Positions 9,866 through 18,979 are shown, numbered from the stretch's first letter. The stretch is 64,000 nt of DNA from Fodinibius roseus (GCF_900129315.1 NZ_FQUS01000012.1:62001-126000); one strand, 5' to 3'. Translations and numbers: made by a program. The notes: a model not told the origin generated them from the sequence alone.

Positions 9866-11878
9866 ATGAAGCTTTTTCAACATTCCCTGCTCTCTGCTGC
9901 CTGTGCCTGTCTCCTCCTGTTCGTTGTTACTTCGTGTTATGGTCAGCAGTCTGACAGCAACTACCGGATTGCCGTAATCCCCGAAACACTGTCCCTCGAA
10001 GTCGACGAGACGGCCCGGCTCACAGGAACCGTCCGGGATGCCGGCGGCAATGCGGTCCACGACTCCGTATTCTTCTATTCTCTCAGCCGCGAAAGCGTTT
10101 CCGTGAGCCGCAGCGGGCTGGTCAAAGGGCTGCAGCCCGGCACCTTTGAACTCCAGGCTTATGCGTTGACCCCCGGTAACCAGCGACTGACGGCCACCAT
10201 TCCCGTGGAAGTGAGTTTTCCTCCCATCACCGACATCGCCTTTACCGGCCGGCCCGGGCGCATGTATGCCGACACCAGACGTCCGGTTACCCTCTCGGTT
10301 ACGGATGCGAAAGGGTTCGATCGCAATCCAGGGGAAGTCACCCTCACCAGTTCTGATTCCTCCGTGGCCTATGTGGATAACTTCGGGCAGCTGCATGCAA
10401 AAAAACCCGGTGCCGTCACCATTACCGCGCAAGCCGGAGAGGCCACCGCCCGCCGGCGGACCGAAGTGGTGGTTAATCCCGTTACCACCATTGAGCTGAC
10501 CCGCAAGGGGGAGCAGCAGACCCGCACCGGCGATGTGGTACGCTTCACGGCCAGTCCCAAAAACGCAGAGGGCCGGGTTATTGACGATATGCCCGTGGAA
10601 TATTCCCTGGCCGCTCAGCCGGATAACAACCGGGGCGAAGCGTCCCCGGCACAGGTCAAAGAGGACGGCCGGTTTGTCGCCCGCAAGCCCGGCACCTACA
10701 CCGTCCTCGCCCGGGCCGGTACCGTATTTGCCGAACAGACCATCGGGGTGGAGGCGCGGGATATCCAGCGGGAGGTAGAGGTAGTGGGACACGCTCTCGT
10801 GGGTGACGTCCACACTTCGGATCTCTGGGTCTGGGAGGGCGTTGACGGCAACGATTACGCCGTCACCGGCACCTGGGGCGGCAACGGAGAGGCGTATTTT
10901 TGGGATGTCACCGACCCGGCGAATATGACGATCATCGACACGGTAACGGTGGATGCGCGCACGGTCAACGACGTGAAAATATCGGAAGACGGACGCGTAG
11001 GCGTTATCACGCGAGAAGGCGCCTCCGATCGTAAAAACGGCATCGTGATCCTGGATGTGCGAAATCCGCACGAGGTGGAGATCATCTCCGAATACAGCGA
11101 GGGACTCACGGGCGGGGTGCACAACGCCTTTATTTATGAGGATCACGTGTATGCCGTCAACAACGGGCGCCGGTATGATATTATTGACATCAGTGATCCC
11201 GGGAATCCCGAGACCGTCAGTCGTTTTGAACTGGATACGCCCGGCCACGCCGTCCACGATGTATGGGTGGAGGACGGTATCGCATATTCTTCGAACTGGG
11301 ATGACGGTGTCGTGGCGGTGGATGTGGGGAGTACGCCGGCGGCCGACTCTCCCGAAACGCATGAGGTGGGGACCGGTTCCCCCGAAAATCCCGTACAACT
11401 GGGCAGCTACAGCTATCCCAGCGGCTGGAATCACGCGGCCTTCCCGTTCCGGAGTCAGTCCACCGGTGATTTCTACGTCATTGCCGGCGATGAGGCTTTT
11501 CCCAACGGACTGTTTGTACAGGATAAACCGACCATACCGGCCGGATGGATCCACTTCATAAAGTTTGAAGGCGGGTGGGACCACCCGAAGGAAGTGGCCC
11601 GCTACCGGGTGCCCGAAGCGGGGACCCATAATTTCTGGGTGAAAGGGGATACGCTGTACGTCGCTTATTACAATGCCGGGTTGCGCGTGGTCGATATCTC
11701 CGGTGAGCTGATGGGAAATCTGTACGAGCAGGGACGCGAGATTGCCCGGTTCGTCCCCACACATCACCGGGGACGTATTCCCAATGCTGCCATGAGCTGG
11801 GGACCTCACCCATACAAGGGATATATTTTCGTGTCCGACTGGAACTCCGGGCTCTGGGCGCTCAAACTGACGGATTAG
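9866..11878 (+). CDS. Secreted lipoprotein with bacterial Ig-like domains and LVIVD-type beta-propeller
   Basis: 670 residues. The signal peptide ends in a lipobox VTSC with Cys24, so it is probably a lipoprotein. Residues about 33-300 form three bacterial Ig-like (BIG2-type) repeats; the recurring pattern is a hydrophobic strand plus phrases such as KGLQPGTFELQAYA, KKPGAVTITAQAG and RKPGTYTVLARAG. From about residue 305 the protein becomes a propeller of LVIVD-type repeats (for example YDIIDISDPGNPETVSRFEL and LRVVDISGELMGN), a family of extracellular proteins of unknown activity. Two clustered histidines (HNAFIYEDHVY, WNHAAFPF) could bind metal, which is speculation. It is followed after only 7 bp by a second propeller gene, strongly suggesting an operon. 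Confidence 0.78.
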   Translation: MKLFQHSLLSAACACLLLFVVTSCYGQQSDSNYRIAVIPETLSLEVDETARLTGTVRDAGGNAVHDSVFFYSLSRESVSVSRSGLVKGLQPGTFELQAYALTPGNQRLTATIPVEVSFPPITDIAFTGRPGRMYADTRRPVTLSVTDAKGFDRNPGEVTLTSSDSSVAYVDNFGQLHAKKPGAVTITAQAGEATARRRTEVVVNPVTTIELTRKGEQQTRTGDVVRFTASPKNAEGRVIDDMPVEYSLAAQPDNNRGEASPAQVKEDGRFVARKPGTYTVLARAGTVFAEQTIGVEARDIQREVEVVGHALVGDVHTSDLWVWEGVDGNDYAVTGTWGGNGEAYFWDVTDPANMTIIDTVTVDARTVNDVKISEDGRVGVITREGASDRKNGIVILDVRNPHEVEIISEYSEGLTGGVHNAFIYEDHVYAVNNGRRYDIIDISDPGNPETVSRFELDTPGHAVHDVWVEDGIAYSSNWDDGVVAVDVGSTPAADSPETHEVGTGSPENPVQLGSYSYPSGWNHAAFPFRSQSTGDFYVIAGDEAFPNGLFVQDKPTIPAGWIHFIKFEGGWDHPKEVARYRVPEAGTHNFWVKGDTLYVAYYNAGLRVVDISGELMGNLYEQGREIARFVPTHHRGRIPNAAMSWGPHPYKGYIFVSDWNSGLWALKLTD

Positions 11879-11885
11879 TTTTATT

Positions 11886-12974
11886 ATGAAACGTGTGCTA
11901 CTTCTTTTGGTACTGTTTTTGGCCGGGTTCTGCCACCATACCGCAGCCCAGACCCACCACCTGTACGTCGCGGCCGAGTCCGAGGACAAGGTATACCAGC
12001 TCGCCTTCGATGCCCGCAGCGGGGAGGGGGACATCCGTGATAGTATTGCTGTGGGACAATTTCCCACGGAGAACGAAGGTCCCCACGGCATCAATGTGGG
12101 GATTGAGGGCGACTACTGGTTCCTCTCCCTGGCACACGGCAATCCGTACGGCTGGCTATACAAGTTTACAACGGGCGGCAACAAGTTTGTCAGCCGCACC
12201 GAGCTGGGCATGTTTCCGGCCAGCATGGAAATGTCCAAAGTCACCGGACTGCTGTACGTGGTAAACTTCAACCTCCACGGCGATATGGAACCCGGTACCG
12301 TTTCGGTGGTCGATCCCCGGGCCATGACCGTGGTCTCGGAAATCACCACCGGTATTATGCCCCACGGTTCGCGCATGAGCGAAGACGGCCGGTACCAGTA
12401 CCATGTTTCCATGATGACGGACGAGCTGATAGAGATAAATGCGTCCGCCCTGAAGATCAGCCGGCGTCTTTCTGTTGCACCCGAAGAATCAGCTTCCGCT
12501 TCATCTGCCGCAAATCCTCCCGGAAAGACCGAAGCCATAGCCCAGCCGACCTGGGTCGATCCGCATCCGACCCAGGGCCTCGTATATGTGGCCAACAACA
12601 AATCGAATGAAATTGTCGAAGTGGATACCCAAAGGTGGGAGGTGAGCCGTCGATATAACACCGGGAAGGCGCCGTATAATCTCGAAATAAGCCATGACGG
12701 ACAATGGCTGGTCGCCAGTTATAAAGGAGAGGGAGCCACCGGCATCTGGAACCTGCAATCGGGAAAAGAAGTGGCCAGGATTACGAACAGCCGCAGGATA
12801 CCCCACGGCGTCGCCATCGCTCCCGACAGCCGGTATGCGTTCATATCGGTGGAAGGCATCGGGGGGGAGGCCGGCTCGGTGGATGTCATTGACCTTCAGG
12901 CTCTTCAGCGGGTGGAAGTGATAGAAGTCGGCAAGCAGGCCGGGGGCATTGTCTATTGGAAGACAACTTACTGA
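11886..12974 (+). CDS. YncE-like secreted seven-bladed beta-propeller protein
   Basis: 362 residues. The signal peptide MKRVLLLLVLFLAGFCHHTA ends before AQTHHLYVAAES. The mature part is a series of YVTN/YncE-type blades: LYVAAESEDKVYQL, LYVVNFNLHGDMEPGTVSVV, VYVANNKSNEIVEVDTQ, RYAFISVEGIGGEAGSVDVI. Such proteins are periplasmic or surface propellers without known catalysis; the E. coli member is iron-regulated, but no function can be transferred. It begins 7 bp after the Ig-like/LVIVD gene, so the two are almost certainly co-transcribed and may act together at the cell surface. A ZIP metal transporter follows 304 bp downstream behind its own probable promoter. Confidence 0.75.
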   Translation: MKRVLLLLVLFLAGFCHHTAAQTHHLYVAAESEDKVYQLAFDARSGEGDIRDSIAVGQFPTENEGPHGINVGIEGDYWFLSLAHGNPYGWLYKFTTGGNKFVSRTELGMFPASMEMSKVTGLLYVVNFNLHGDMEPGTVSVVDPRAMTVVSEITTGIMPHGSRMSEDGRYQYHVSMMTDELIEINASALKISRRLSVAPEESASASSAANPPGKTEAIAQPTWVDPHPTQGLVYVANNKSNEIVEVDTQRWEVSRRYNTGKAPYNLEISHDGQWLVASYKGEGATGIWNLQSGKEVARITNSRRIPHGVAIAPDSRYAFISVEGIGGEAGSVDVIDLQALQRVEVIEVGKQAGGIVYWKTTY

Positions 12975-13041
12975 TGGTTAAAAATATTAAGTTCTAAGTA
13001 TATAGTTCTCGTAAGAAGATATACAGTACCCCGGCTATTCC

Positions 13042-13074
13042 CCTCAATTTATAATTTGAGGATTTTTCATTTTT
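13042..13074 (+). terminator. Probable terminator after the propeller operon
   Basis: CCTCAA (13042-13047) and TTGAGG (13056-13061) pair across an 8-nt loop, and a T-rich tail (ATTTTTCATTTTT) follows at once. It lies about 70 bp after the YncE-like stop codon. The stem is short, so confidence is moderate. Confidence 0.5.
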
Positions 13075-13160
13075 AATTGAAAATCGTCTGTCCCCCTGTT
13101 TAAGACTGCATTTCACGCATTTAACTTACCCCGGACCTGTTCTTTTTTTAATCCTTCCCC

Positions 13161-13206
13161 GAAACCGCAAAAAAAGCGGGGTTTCAAAATTGTTAGCCTA
13201 CGCTAA
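13161..13206 (+). promoter_or_regulatory. Hairpin plus palindromic operator-like site upstream of the ZIP gene
   Basis: GAAACCGC (13161-13168) and GCGGGGTTTC (13176-13185) form a hairpin around an A7 loop. Immediately after it comes TTAGCCTACGCTAA (13193-13206), a perfect 5-bp inverted repeat TTAGC/GCTAA with a 4-nt spacer, 72 bp before the ZIP start codon. DtxR/IdeR-type metal repressors bind palindromes built on TTAGG-TTAGC-like half sites, so a metal-responsive operator is plausible. No regulator gene is nearby, and the half-site match is partial. Confidence 0.35.
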
Positions 13207-13278
13207 TTTTTTATTTTGAAAAAGATTAAAATTTCTTATCCTTTGTTTTATAAAAAAATATAACCGATCAATCATCCG

Positions 13279-14118
13279 ATGATTACATTAGCTGAGCTTA
13301 CAGATCTGTTTTTTAGTTTGGGTCCCGTTACCCAGAGTCTCTTCGGCGGTTTGTTTACCTACACGCTAACTGCACTTGGCGCGTCGCTTGTCTTTTTTAC
13401 CAGGGAAATAAACTACAAACTGCTGGATGCCATGATGGGATTCGCCGCCGGCGTGATGATTGCCGCCAGTTTCTGGTCGCTGCTGGTGCCGGCGATCGAT
13501 ATGGCTGCGGCTCAGGGTATCATCGAGTGGCTGCCTGCTGTTATCGGATTCCTTTCCGGCGGTATTTTCCTGCGGGTTTGTGATGCCTACCTTCCCCACC
13601 TTCATATCGGCTTGCCGGTCGAAGAAGCGGAGGGATTGCCGACCAGCTGGAGACGGGCCACGCTCCTTGTGCTTGCGATTACGCTCCATAATATTCCGGA
13701 GGGACTTGCCATCGGGGTGCTTTTCGGAGCGGCGGCGTCCGGGATTGAGGCTGCGGGTGGTGCTACCGTAATGGGCGCCGTGACGCTGGCCATCGGCATA
13801 GGTATCCAGAATTTCCCGGAGGGTACGGCCGTCTCCATGCCGCTGCGCCGGGAAGGGCTGTCGGTCGGCAAAAGCTTTTGGTACGGACAACTTTCAGGAA
13901 TTGTAGAACCCATATCCGCGGTCATTGGCGCCGCGGCCGTGTTAATGATACAGCCGATACTGCCCTATGCCCTCGCCTTTGCGGCCGGCGCCATGATTTA
14001 TGTGGTCATAGAAGAACTGATACCGGAATCTCAGATCCGCGGTAATACCGATATCGCTACGCTCGGGACCATGCTGGGGTTCACCATTATGATGATCCTG
14101 GACGTAGCCCTGGGCTGA
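13279..14118 (+). CDS. ZIP family divalent metal transporter
   Basis: 279 residues with about eight membrane segments, the size of the GufA/ZupT branch. The metal-translocation motifs are clear: HNIPEG at residues 137-142 in the fourth-helix position and [13 protein letters not shown] at 177-189 in the fifth-helix position. It also has [13 protein letters not shown] and a C-terminal [19 protein letters not shown]. Family role: uptake of zinc and other divalent ions across the inner membrane. The histidine-rich loop between helices 3 and 4 is short (PHLHIG). A candidate metal-repressor palindrome lies upstream. A second, differently organised ZIP protein is encoded at 46739-47491. Confidence 0.9.
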   Translation: MITLAELTDLFFSLGPVTQSLFGGLFTYTLTALGASLVFFTREINYKLLDAMMGFAAGVMIAASFWSLLVPAIDMAAAQGIIEWLPAVIGFLSGGIFLRVCDAYLPHLHIGLPVEEAEGLPTSWRRATLLVLAITLHNIPEGLAIGVLFGAAASGIEAAGGATVMGAVTLAIGIGIQNFPEGTAVSMPLRREGLSVGKSFWYGQLSGIVEPISAVIGAAAVLMIQPILPYALAFAAGAMIYVVIEELIPESQIRGNTDIATLGTMLGFTIMMILDVALG

Positions 14119-14152
14119 GTCCCTCCACACCCTGCCGTTCCCGGTCCCTCAT

Positions 14153-14211
14153 TTGCGGTCTTAACCGGGAGCCCGGTAGTGGGAATCCGGGCTGAGCAAT
14201 TTCGACCGCAA
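14153..14211 (+). terminator. Nested hairpin downstream of the ZIP gene
   Basis: An outer perfect 8-bp stem TTGCGGTC/GACCGCAA (14153-14160 with 14204-14211) encloses an inner 7-bp stem AGCCCGG/CCGGGCT (14170-14176 with 14187-14193). It starts 34 bp after the ZIP stop codon. No T-run follows, so it may stabilise the transcript end rather than terminate by itself. The rest of this 316-bp gap up to the desaturase is AT-rich near its right end and should contain the desaturase promoter. Confidence 0.5.
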
Positions 14212-14434
14212 CCCGTCCCCTCCTTCCCGAATGTCCGTGTGTGAAAGTGAAAAACCCTTATCTTTATGTATGACTGCAGGCGTATTCAACCAAAGGAGGA
14301 GCCCGCCAATCACAATCCGAAACAAAACAAAATCGGATGCTCAGCCGTTGGCTTTCGTAAACCATTTTTTTTCCTGTCCTTATTTTAGTTTATTATAACG
14401 ATAGGTTAATTTTACTTTAGGGCTCTCATAACAT

Positions 14435-15532
14435 ATGGCACCAACCAGGATATCGTTCAAAAGCAGGGACAAAAAGGATTTCTCCCGAAACGTAAAGCGG
14501 GAAGTAAGTCGCTACTTTGAAGAAAACAACCTGTCCCGTCACGCCAACGGACAAATGATCCTGAAAACCGTTATTCTATTGACGCTGTACTTCGGGGCCT
14601 ACGGCCTGATTATCAGCAATAGCGTCGGACTCTGGGGCATGGCTTTTCTCTGTTTCGTCATGGGTATCGGCATGGCCGGGATCGGTTTTTCCGTTTCCCA
14701 CGATGCCCTCCACGGTGCTTACTCCCCGAATAAATATGTCAATCAAATTCTGGGGTACACCTTCGACCTGATGGGAGCCAACGGGTATATATGGAAAATC
14801 ACCCATAATATTATCCACCATACCTATACGAATATTTATGAACATGACGAGGACCTGGAAGTAGCGGAATTTATCCGGCTCTCTCCCAATGCCGAACACA
14901 AGCCTATCCACCGCATTCAGCACCTGTTAGCGTTTATAGCGTACGGTTTTGCCACGCTTTTCTGGGTCTTTATCAAGGATTACAAATACTTCTTTCAATC
15001 CAGTTTAGGTCCCTATGAGAATAAGTCTCACCCTGTTTCAGAGTGGATTACGCTCGTCATTACCAAGCTTGTCTACTACGGCTATATGCTCGTCCTCCCC
15101 TATATGCTCCTTCCCATCACCTGGTGGCAGCTCGCCATCGGTTTTTTAATCCTCCATTTTACGGCCGGTATCATTCTGGGGATCATCTTTCAGCTTGCCC
15201 ATGTCGTTGAGGGCACCGAACATCCCACGGAAAATGAAGAGGGCAATATCGAAAATACCTGGATGATCCATCAGCTGGAAACAACTTCCGATTTTGCCCA
15301 TGACAACAAGCTGCTTTGCTGGTATATAGGGGGACTCAATTACCAGATCGAGCATCACCTGTTTCCCAAGATCTGCAGCATCCACTACCCGGAAATAAGC
15401 TCGATTGTGCGATCGGTGGCCGAGAAGCACGATATTCCCTACAATTACCAGGAGTCACTGGCCACAGCCGTGAAATCCCATTACCATACACTCAAAAAAT
15501 TCGGCCGGCAGCCCAATCCCGAAGGTGCGTAA
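14435..15532 (+). CDS. Membrane fatty acid (acyl-CoA/acyl-lipid) desaturase
   Basis: 365 residues. All three histidine boxes of the membrane desaturase family are present: HDALH (89-93), HNIIHH (124-129) and QIEHH (304-308), the last in NYQIEHHLFPKICSIHYPEI. The Q-x-x-H-H form of the third box is that of front-end (delta-5/delta-6-like) and DesA3-like desaturases. Four or more membrane segments lie around residues 45-85 and 155-250. Reaction: oxygen-dependent introduction of a double bond into a fatty acyl chain, using a di-iron centre and an electron carrier. No fused cytochrome b5 domain is present. The likely role is membrane fluidity adjustment. It stands alone between two intergenic regions of 316 and 494 bp. 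Confidence 0.9.
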   Translation: MAPTRISFKSRDKKDFSRNVKREVSRYFEENNLSRHANGQMILKTVILLTLYFGAYGLIISNSVGLWGMAFLCFVMGIGMAGIGFSVSHDALHGAYSPNKYVNQILGYTFDLMGANGYIWKITHNIIHHTYTNIYEHDEDLEVAEFIRLSPNAEHKPIHRIQHLLAFIAYGFATLFWVFIKDYKYFFQSSLGPYENKSHPVSEWITLVITKLVYYGYMLVLPYMLLPITWWQLAIGFLILHFTAGIILGIIFQLAHVVEGTEHPTENEEGNIENTWMIHQLETTSDFAHDNKLLCWYIGGLNYQIEHHLFPKICSIHYPEISSIVRSVAEKHDIPYNYQESLATAVKSHYHTLKKFGRQPNPEGA

Positions 15533-15850
15533 AGCCTCGCCATGTATGTCGTCATATCACCGGAAGTCGTTGCGTTGAGCCCGGAACTATCACCATTCTG
15601 ATAAATGGCTGTGCAATCTGCCGTGTCTCATCAAACGGCTGGCCCCGGCGTCCGATGATTGTCTTGGCCGGTATGTCGCACGATCAGGAAAGTGGAATAA
15701 TGCCAAGCTTCTCAATAACGACGGGTAGATTTGAACAGTCCGCCGGCACGAAATCAGCAGAAAAATAGTTATGGGTAGCATAGATGTCTTTCTTCTGTTA
15801 CATTTAAATGCAAAGTGGGATTTTTATTTCTATTATCATTTAGGTTAAGG
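15533..15850. other. Gene-free stretch after the desaturase
   Basis: I see no coding frame here that is independent of the desaturase tail, and no structured RNA. An AT-rich section at about 15780-15850 leads into repeat family 1 copy B. Confidence 0.4.
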
Positions 15851-15994
15851 AGTCTTTGGAAAACCAGAAGTTTTGTTCGATATCAATATCAAAGCCTGAA
15901 CGATTTCAAAACCGCAGTGTATTGATGACTATACATGAGAATATGGAAATCGCGAAAATGCAGAGATTGGGCAAAATAACGGTTTTGCAAAGGT
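15851..15994 (+). repeat. Dispersed repeat family 1, copy B (full length, best preserved ends)
   Basis: The left end CTTTGGAAAACC (from 15854) and right end GGTTTTGCAAAG (15981-15992) are inverted repeats matching at 11 of 12 positions. Inside are TTTTGTTCGATATCAATATC and GAAATCGCGAAAATGCAGAG, shared with other copies (18831, 58128, 5005). The copy ends about 30 bp before the next gene at 16027. Confidence 0.8.
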
Positions 15995-16026
15995 TTCGTT
16001 AAGGTCAACTTAAAATAAGAGGGCTT

Positions 16027-16500
16027 ATGGAAGTTAATCTCTTCATTGCAGCACTCGCAGGCTTTATCGGCGCTATTATCCTAACCCTTTTCATCTACTT
16101 GCTCAAGCTCGGAGGACAAAACCTGGATATTCCCTATCTCATCGGCACCCGTTTTGTCGATATCACTGAGCGGTCCAAAGTGTATGTGACAGGCATTACC
16201 CTGCACCTGCTGATCGGGGCCGGATGGGGCGTCCTCTATGTTATTCTGCTCCGGGCTATGGTTGTGACCCCTGACTGGCCGGTTGGCATGCTTTGGGGGT
16301 TCGCTCACGGTATCTTTGTGGGAACGATGATGGGTATTCTGGCCGATACCCACCCGGCCATCGGCAGCGGAAAGGCCATCCCGGATCCGGGCATCATGGG
16401 CCGGTCGTGGGGACCAATGATTCCCTATTACGTATTGAGCCTGCATATTATTTATGGCGCCTGCACCCTCGGAATCTATAACTATCTCGTTTTCGGATAA
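16027..16500 (+). CDS. Small integral membrane protein of unknown function
   Basis: 157 residues with four predicted membrane helices, roughly at residues 5-28, 57-80, 88-107 and 130-155. It starts MEVNLFIAALAGFIGAIILT. Conserved-looking loops include GTRFVDITERSKVYVTG and ADTHPAIGSGKAIPDPGIMG. I do not recognise a characterised family; glycines within the helices suggest tight packing. A repeat family 1 copy lies just upstream. The gene is followed 57 bp later by a small acidic protein gene on the same strand, so the two may be co-transcribed. Confidence 0.65.
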   Translation: MEVNLFIAALAGFIGAIILTLFIYLLKLGGQNLDIPYLIGTRFVDITERSKVYVTGITLHLLIGAGWGVLYVILLRAMVVTPDWPVGMLWGFAHGIFVGTMMGILADTHPAIGSGKAIPDPGIMGRSWGPMIPYYVLSLHIIYGACTLGIYNYLVFG

Positions 16501-16557
16501 CTTTTTTGCACAAACCCTCTCTTAAATCAAAAATATTAAGTTCAAACCAGATCTCCG

Positions 16558-16758
16558 ATGAGTAATAAGTTAAAAACACTGTCTGTCCACCAGCTCGAAA
16601 GTCTTATCTCTGATGCTGTGGGGGAATACATCGATGAAGACTGCAGCTGTCAGATCAGCAACCTTGACACCCCCAATATCGATTCGGAAGCGGACATAGC
16701 CATCGAGGATGAACGGAAGCTGCGCTTTGACATAGAACTTTCCTACCGGGAAGAGTAA
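16558..16758 (+). CDS. Small acidic hypothetical protein
   Basis: 66 residues, beginning MSNKLKTLSVHQLESLISDA. About a third of residues are acidic, with a Cys pair in DEDCSCQISN. No signal or membrane segment is present. The frame is plausible as a gene because its composition matches the proteome and it fills the gap between the membrane protein and the convergent PH-domain operon, whose stop is 4 bp away. The function is unknown. Confidence 0.5.
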   Translation: MSNKLKTLSVHQLESLISDAVGEYIDEDCSCQISNLDTPNIDSEADIAIEDERKLRFDIELSYREE

Positions 16759-16762
16759 CGCG

Positions 16763-18298
16763 CTACGTATCTTCGGAAAAAGACAGCGACTCCGCATCAT
16801 TGCCATTGTCTCCGGGCGAGCGTTTCTTTCCCCCGGAGGCGGACAACGGCTCATGGAGCATCCATGCCCAAAACCTGCCCGCGTCCCCTTCATCCAGATC
16901 ACGGACGGTAAAAGAGCGCCCCTGGTTTCCACTGGCCACATGGAGGGTAAAGTCCCTCAGCTGCAAGCGCGACTGAAAGGGGTTTTGCTTTAGCGTGGTG
17001 GCCTGCATCCGGTATTTTTTTACAATGGCCGTTCTTTTACTCAACAGGCGGGCGCGCAGCACGATGGTATGATCTTCGGTGCGGATGGCAGCATCCCGGT
17101 ACTGCTGGTACCCGAGCAACAGGGCCGGAACCAACAGTACCAATCCATACAGGCCGTATGAGGGAAAGATGGCCCAGAAAATAAGTATAAACGGGAGCGA
17201 CCACCAGAGCATCCGCAGCAGGTACCGACGCAGCGCCCGCAGCGGTGGTGCATGATCGTCCTCCCCTTCAATGGCAACATTATATTCGGGCAATACCTCC
17301 TCCAGGAAATCATACATCTTCTCCCGTTTAATCAGGGGGAAAAGCGTGGTAGAATTCCCTTCGCTTTCGCCGTAGCCCGCACTTTCGATCACCAGGGAAG
17401 CATAGCCGAAAGGCTGACGCATCAGCTCTTCTTTGATCTGAACGGCCTGAATTCGGTTGAAGGGGACCGTAAGCTGGGTCCGTTCAAACAACCCTTGTGA
17501 AATGACCAGCTCTTTTTCCCGAACCTCCACCTTGAAATCATAATAAGCGATAAGCGCCGACAAAAAGGAAAAGACCCAGGAGATAACCAAAACGGCTGTA
17601 ATCGAAAGCACAATAAGGGAGGCCGAAGTGGATTGCGGGATATTATTCTCGATAAACCGGACCATCCGTTCATCCGACACCACCTGATCGATCTGTGAAA
17701 ACCCCGCTCCCACCAGCGACAGGGCCACCCCCATGCGTCCCGATGTCGTAGCGGCAATCAGCAGGTCGCGCGGGGCGATGGCATAGCTCTTCCGGGGCTC
17801 GGTTTCCTCTATCCTTTCCCCCGCTTCTCCTTCTCTGCCGCGCGGCTCCGCCCCCTCCGCCTGGTTGATAACGCGCCGAAGCTGTGCCTTCAGGGTTTCT
17901 GCCTCCTGGCGGGTCAGGGCACTTATTTTTGCTTCCTTGGAGCTGCTGCCCGCCGTCTTGATCTCCACAGCCACCAGTCCGAACAGCCGCTGTATTACTC
18001 CTGCGCTTATATCGATAACCTGTATGCGGTCGGAGGTCAGATACAGTTTCTTTCGGACAAACACGCCCTGTTCGATCCGCAGTTCCCCCTCCGCTACCTG
18101 AAAACTAAAACGATACCATGAAACGACTCCCCATACAAGCAGGATGACGGCCATACCCAATATCCAGTAGGCCAGAAGGATATCCTCATCCCCCCCGCCA
18201 ATGAAAAGAAGGATCAGAATCGTAATAAAATTTCCGCGTATGACATCCAGCGCCTTGGTTAGAGCCGCAACCGGATGCTGGCGTTGGGGCTCAGACAT
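16763..18298 (-). CDS. Bacterial PH domain membrane protein, YdbT-like
   Basis: 511 residues. Three bacterial PH (bPH2) domains lie at roughly 60-140, 255-340 and 385-470, each carrying the recurring run LYLTSDRIQVIDISAGVIQR / LTVPFNRIQAVQIKEELMRQ / AIVKKYRMQATTLKQNPFQS. They alternate with paired membrane helices near residues 20-55, 190-250 and 365-400. This matches B. subtilis YdbT. Its start overlaps the stop of the smaller YdbS-like gene by 8 bp, so the two form an operon and probably a complex. In B. subtilis the pair gives resistance to certain bacteriocins; the role here is unknown. The C-terminus is acidic and polar. Confidence 0.82.
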   Translation of the reverse strand: MSEPQRQHPVAALTKALDVIRGNFITILILLFIGGGDEDILLAYWILGMAVILLVWGVVSWYRFSFQVAEGELRIEQGVFVRKKLYLTSDRIQVIDISAGVIQRLFGLVAVEIKTAGSSSKEAKISALTRQEAETLKAQLRRVINQAEGAEPRGREGEAGERIEETEPRKSYAIAPRDLLIAATTSGRMGVALSLVGAGFSQIDQVVSDERMVRFIENNIPQSTSASLIVLSITAVLVISWVFSFLSALIAYYDFKVEVREKELVISQGLFERTQLTVPFNRIQAVQIKEELMRQPFGYASLVIESAGYGESEGNSTTLFPLIKREKMYDFLEEVLPEYNVAIEGEDDHAPPLRALRRYLLRMLWWSLPFILIFWAIFPSYGLYGLVLLVPALLLGYQQYRDAAIRTEDHTIVLRARLLSKRTAIVKKYRMQATTLKQNPFQSRLQLRDFTLHVASGNQGRSFTVRDLDEGDAGRFWAWMLHEPLSASGGKKRSPGDNGNDAESLSFSEDT

Positions 18299-18776
18299 CT
18301 TCTTTAGCTAACCGGGCAAATTTAGAGATTTGATCGCGCATCTGTTCCGCGGTCTCTTCGTTGAGAGCCGGGATACGGTGCGTCGTAGCCGCCGTGGAAA
18401 TAGTGACATCCGCCAGTCCATAAGAACGAAGAATGGGTCCCTGGCGCGTGTCAACATGCTGTACCCGCTTGATGGGTACCAGGGTGCGGGTAATAATAAA
18501 AATTCCGCTCTGCAGGTCAACTTCATGCTTATCCACCTGGTACGACCACCGCTGCCAGCGAACTTCAGGGACAAACAATATCACCAGTGCCGCAACAACA
18601 ACCAGCAGTACCGTTATGGCTATAATCAGCCATAACGACAGCTGTCCGTCGCCGAAATAGCTGTACATCCACAATGTCAGGGGGACCAAAAACAGGAAAA
18701 GCATAAAAATAAGCGTCGAAATACGCCATGCTTTAATAGCAGATTTGGAGAGCTTATGTTTGGGAGAGGTGCGCAT
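18291..18776 (-). CDS. Bacterial PH domain membrane protein, YdbS-like
   Basis: 161 residues. Two adjacent membrane helices occupy about residues 18-70 (ISTLIFMLFLFLVPLTLWMY, then LIIAITVLLVVVAALVILFV), followed by one bPH2 domain (residues 80-155) with SGIFIITRTLVPIKRVQHVD. It is the first gene of the pair with the YdbT-like protein, overlapping it by 8 bp, which suggests translational coupling. Small size and single PH domain are normal for YdbS. Confidence 0.82.
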   Translation of the reverse strand: MRTSPKHKLSKSAIKAWRISTLIFMLFLFLVPLTLWMYSYFGDGQLSLWLIIAITVLLVVVAALVILFVPEVRWQRWSYQVDKHEVDLQSGIFIITRTLVPIKRVQHVDTRQGPILRSYGLADVTISTAATTHRIPALNEETAEQMRDQISKFARLAKEDV

Positions 18777-18830
18777 GAATAATTTATGAAGGCGGTATTC
18801 ACCCTTTTTAAATTATAGAAATCTTTGCAA

Positions 18831-18925
18831 AGGCTTCTTATATATATATATATGCTGAGGGGTTGAATCCGCTCAGGCTTTGATATTGAAATTGGTCAAA
18901 ATTCCTGTTTTTTCAAAAGCCCGTT
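18831..18925 (-). repeat. Dispersed repeat family 1, copy E (left half, reverse orientation)
   Basis: On the minus strand it reads GCTTTTGAAAAAACAGGAAT, then TTTCAATATCAAAGCCTGA, matching the left end and adjoining core of copy B. It is truncated and ends in a TA microsatellite (18839-18853) followed by CCTTTGCAAAG. It lies between the YdbS-like operon and the histone-like gene. Confidence 0.65.
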
Positions 18926-18930
18926 GTAAA

Positions 18931-18958
18931 TAAAAAAAAGCCACTTTTCAGTGGCTTT
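18931..18958 (-). terminator. Rho-independent terminator of the histone H1-like gene
   Basis: AAAGCCACT (18937-18945) and AGTGGCTTT (18950-18958) form a perfect 9-bp stem with a 4-nt loop. Read on the minus strand it is followed by a run of eight T. It starts 22 bp after the stop codon of the Hc1-like gene. Confidence 0.88.
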
Positions 18959-18979
18959 CCAAAAGAAAACAACAGCAGC

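Noticed and set aside
9851-12094. 747-codon open frame on the minus strand
   Set aside because: It lies opposite the Ig-like/LVIVD lipoprotein, which has a signal peptide, lipobox and domain repeats. The minus translation is rich in Gly, His, Arg and Pro without domain sense, as expected from GC-skewed codons read backwards.
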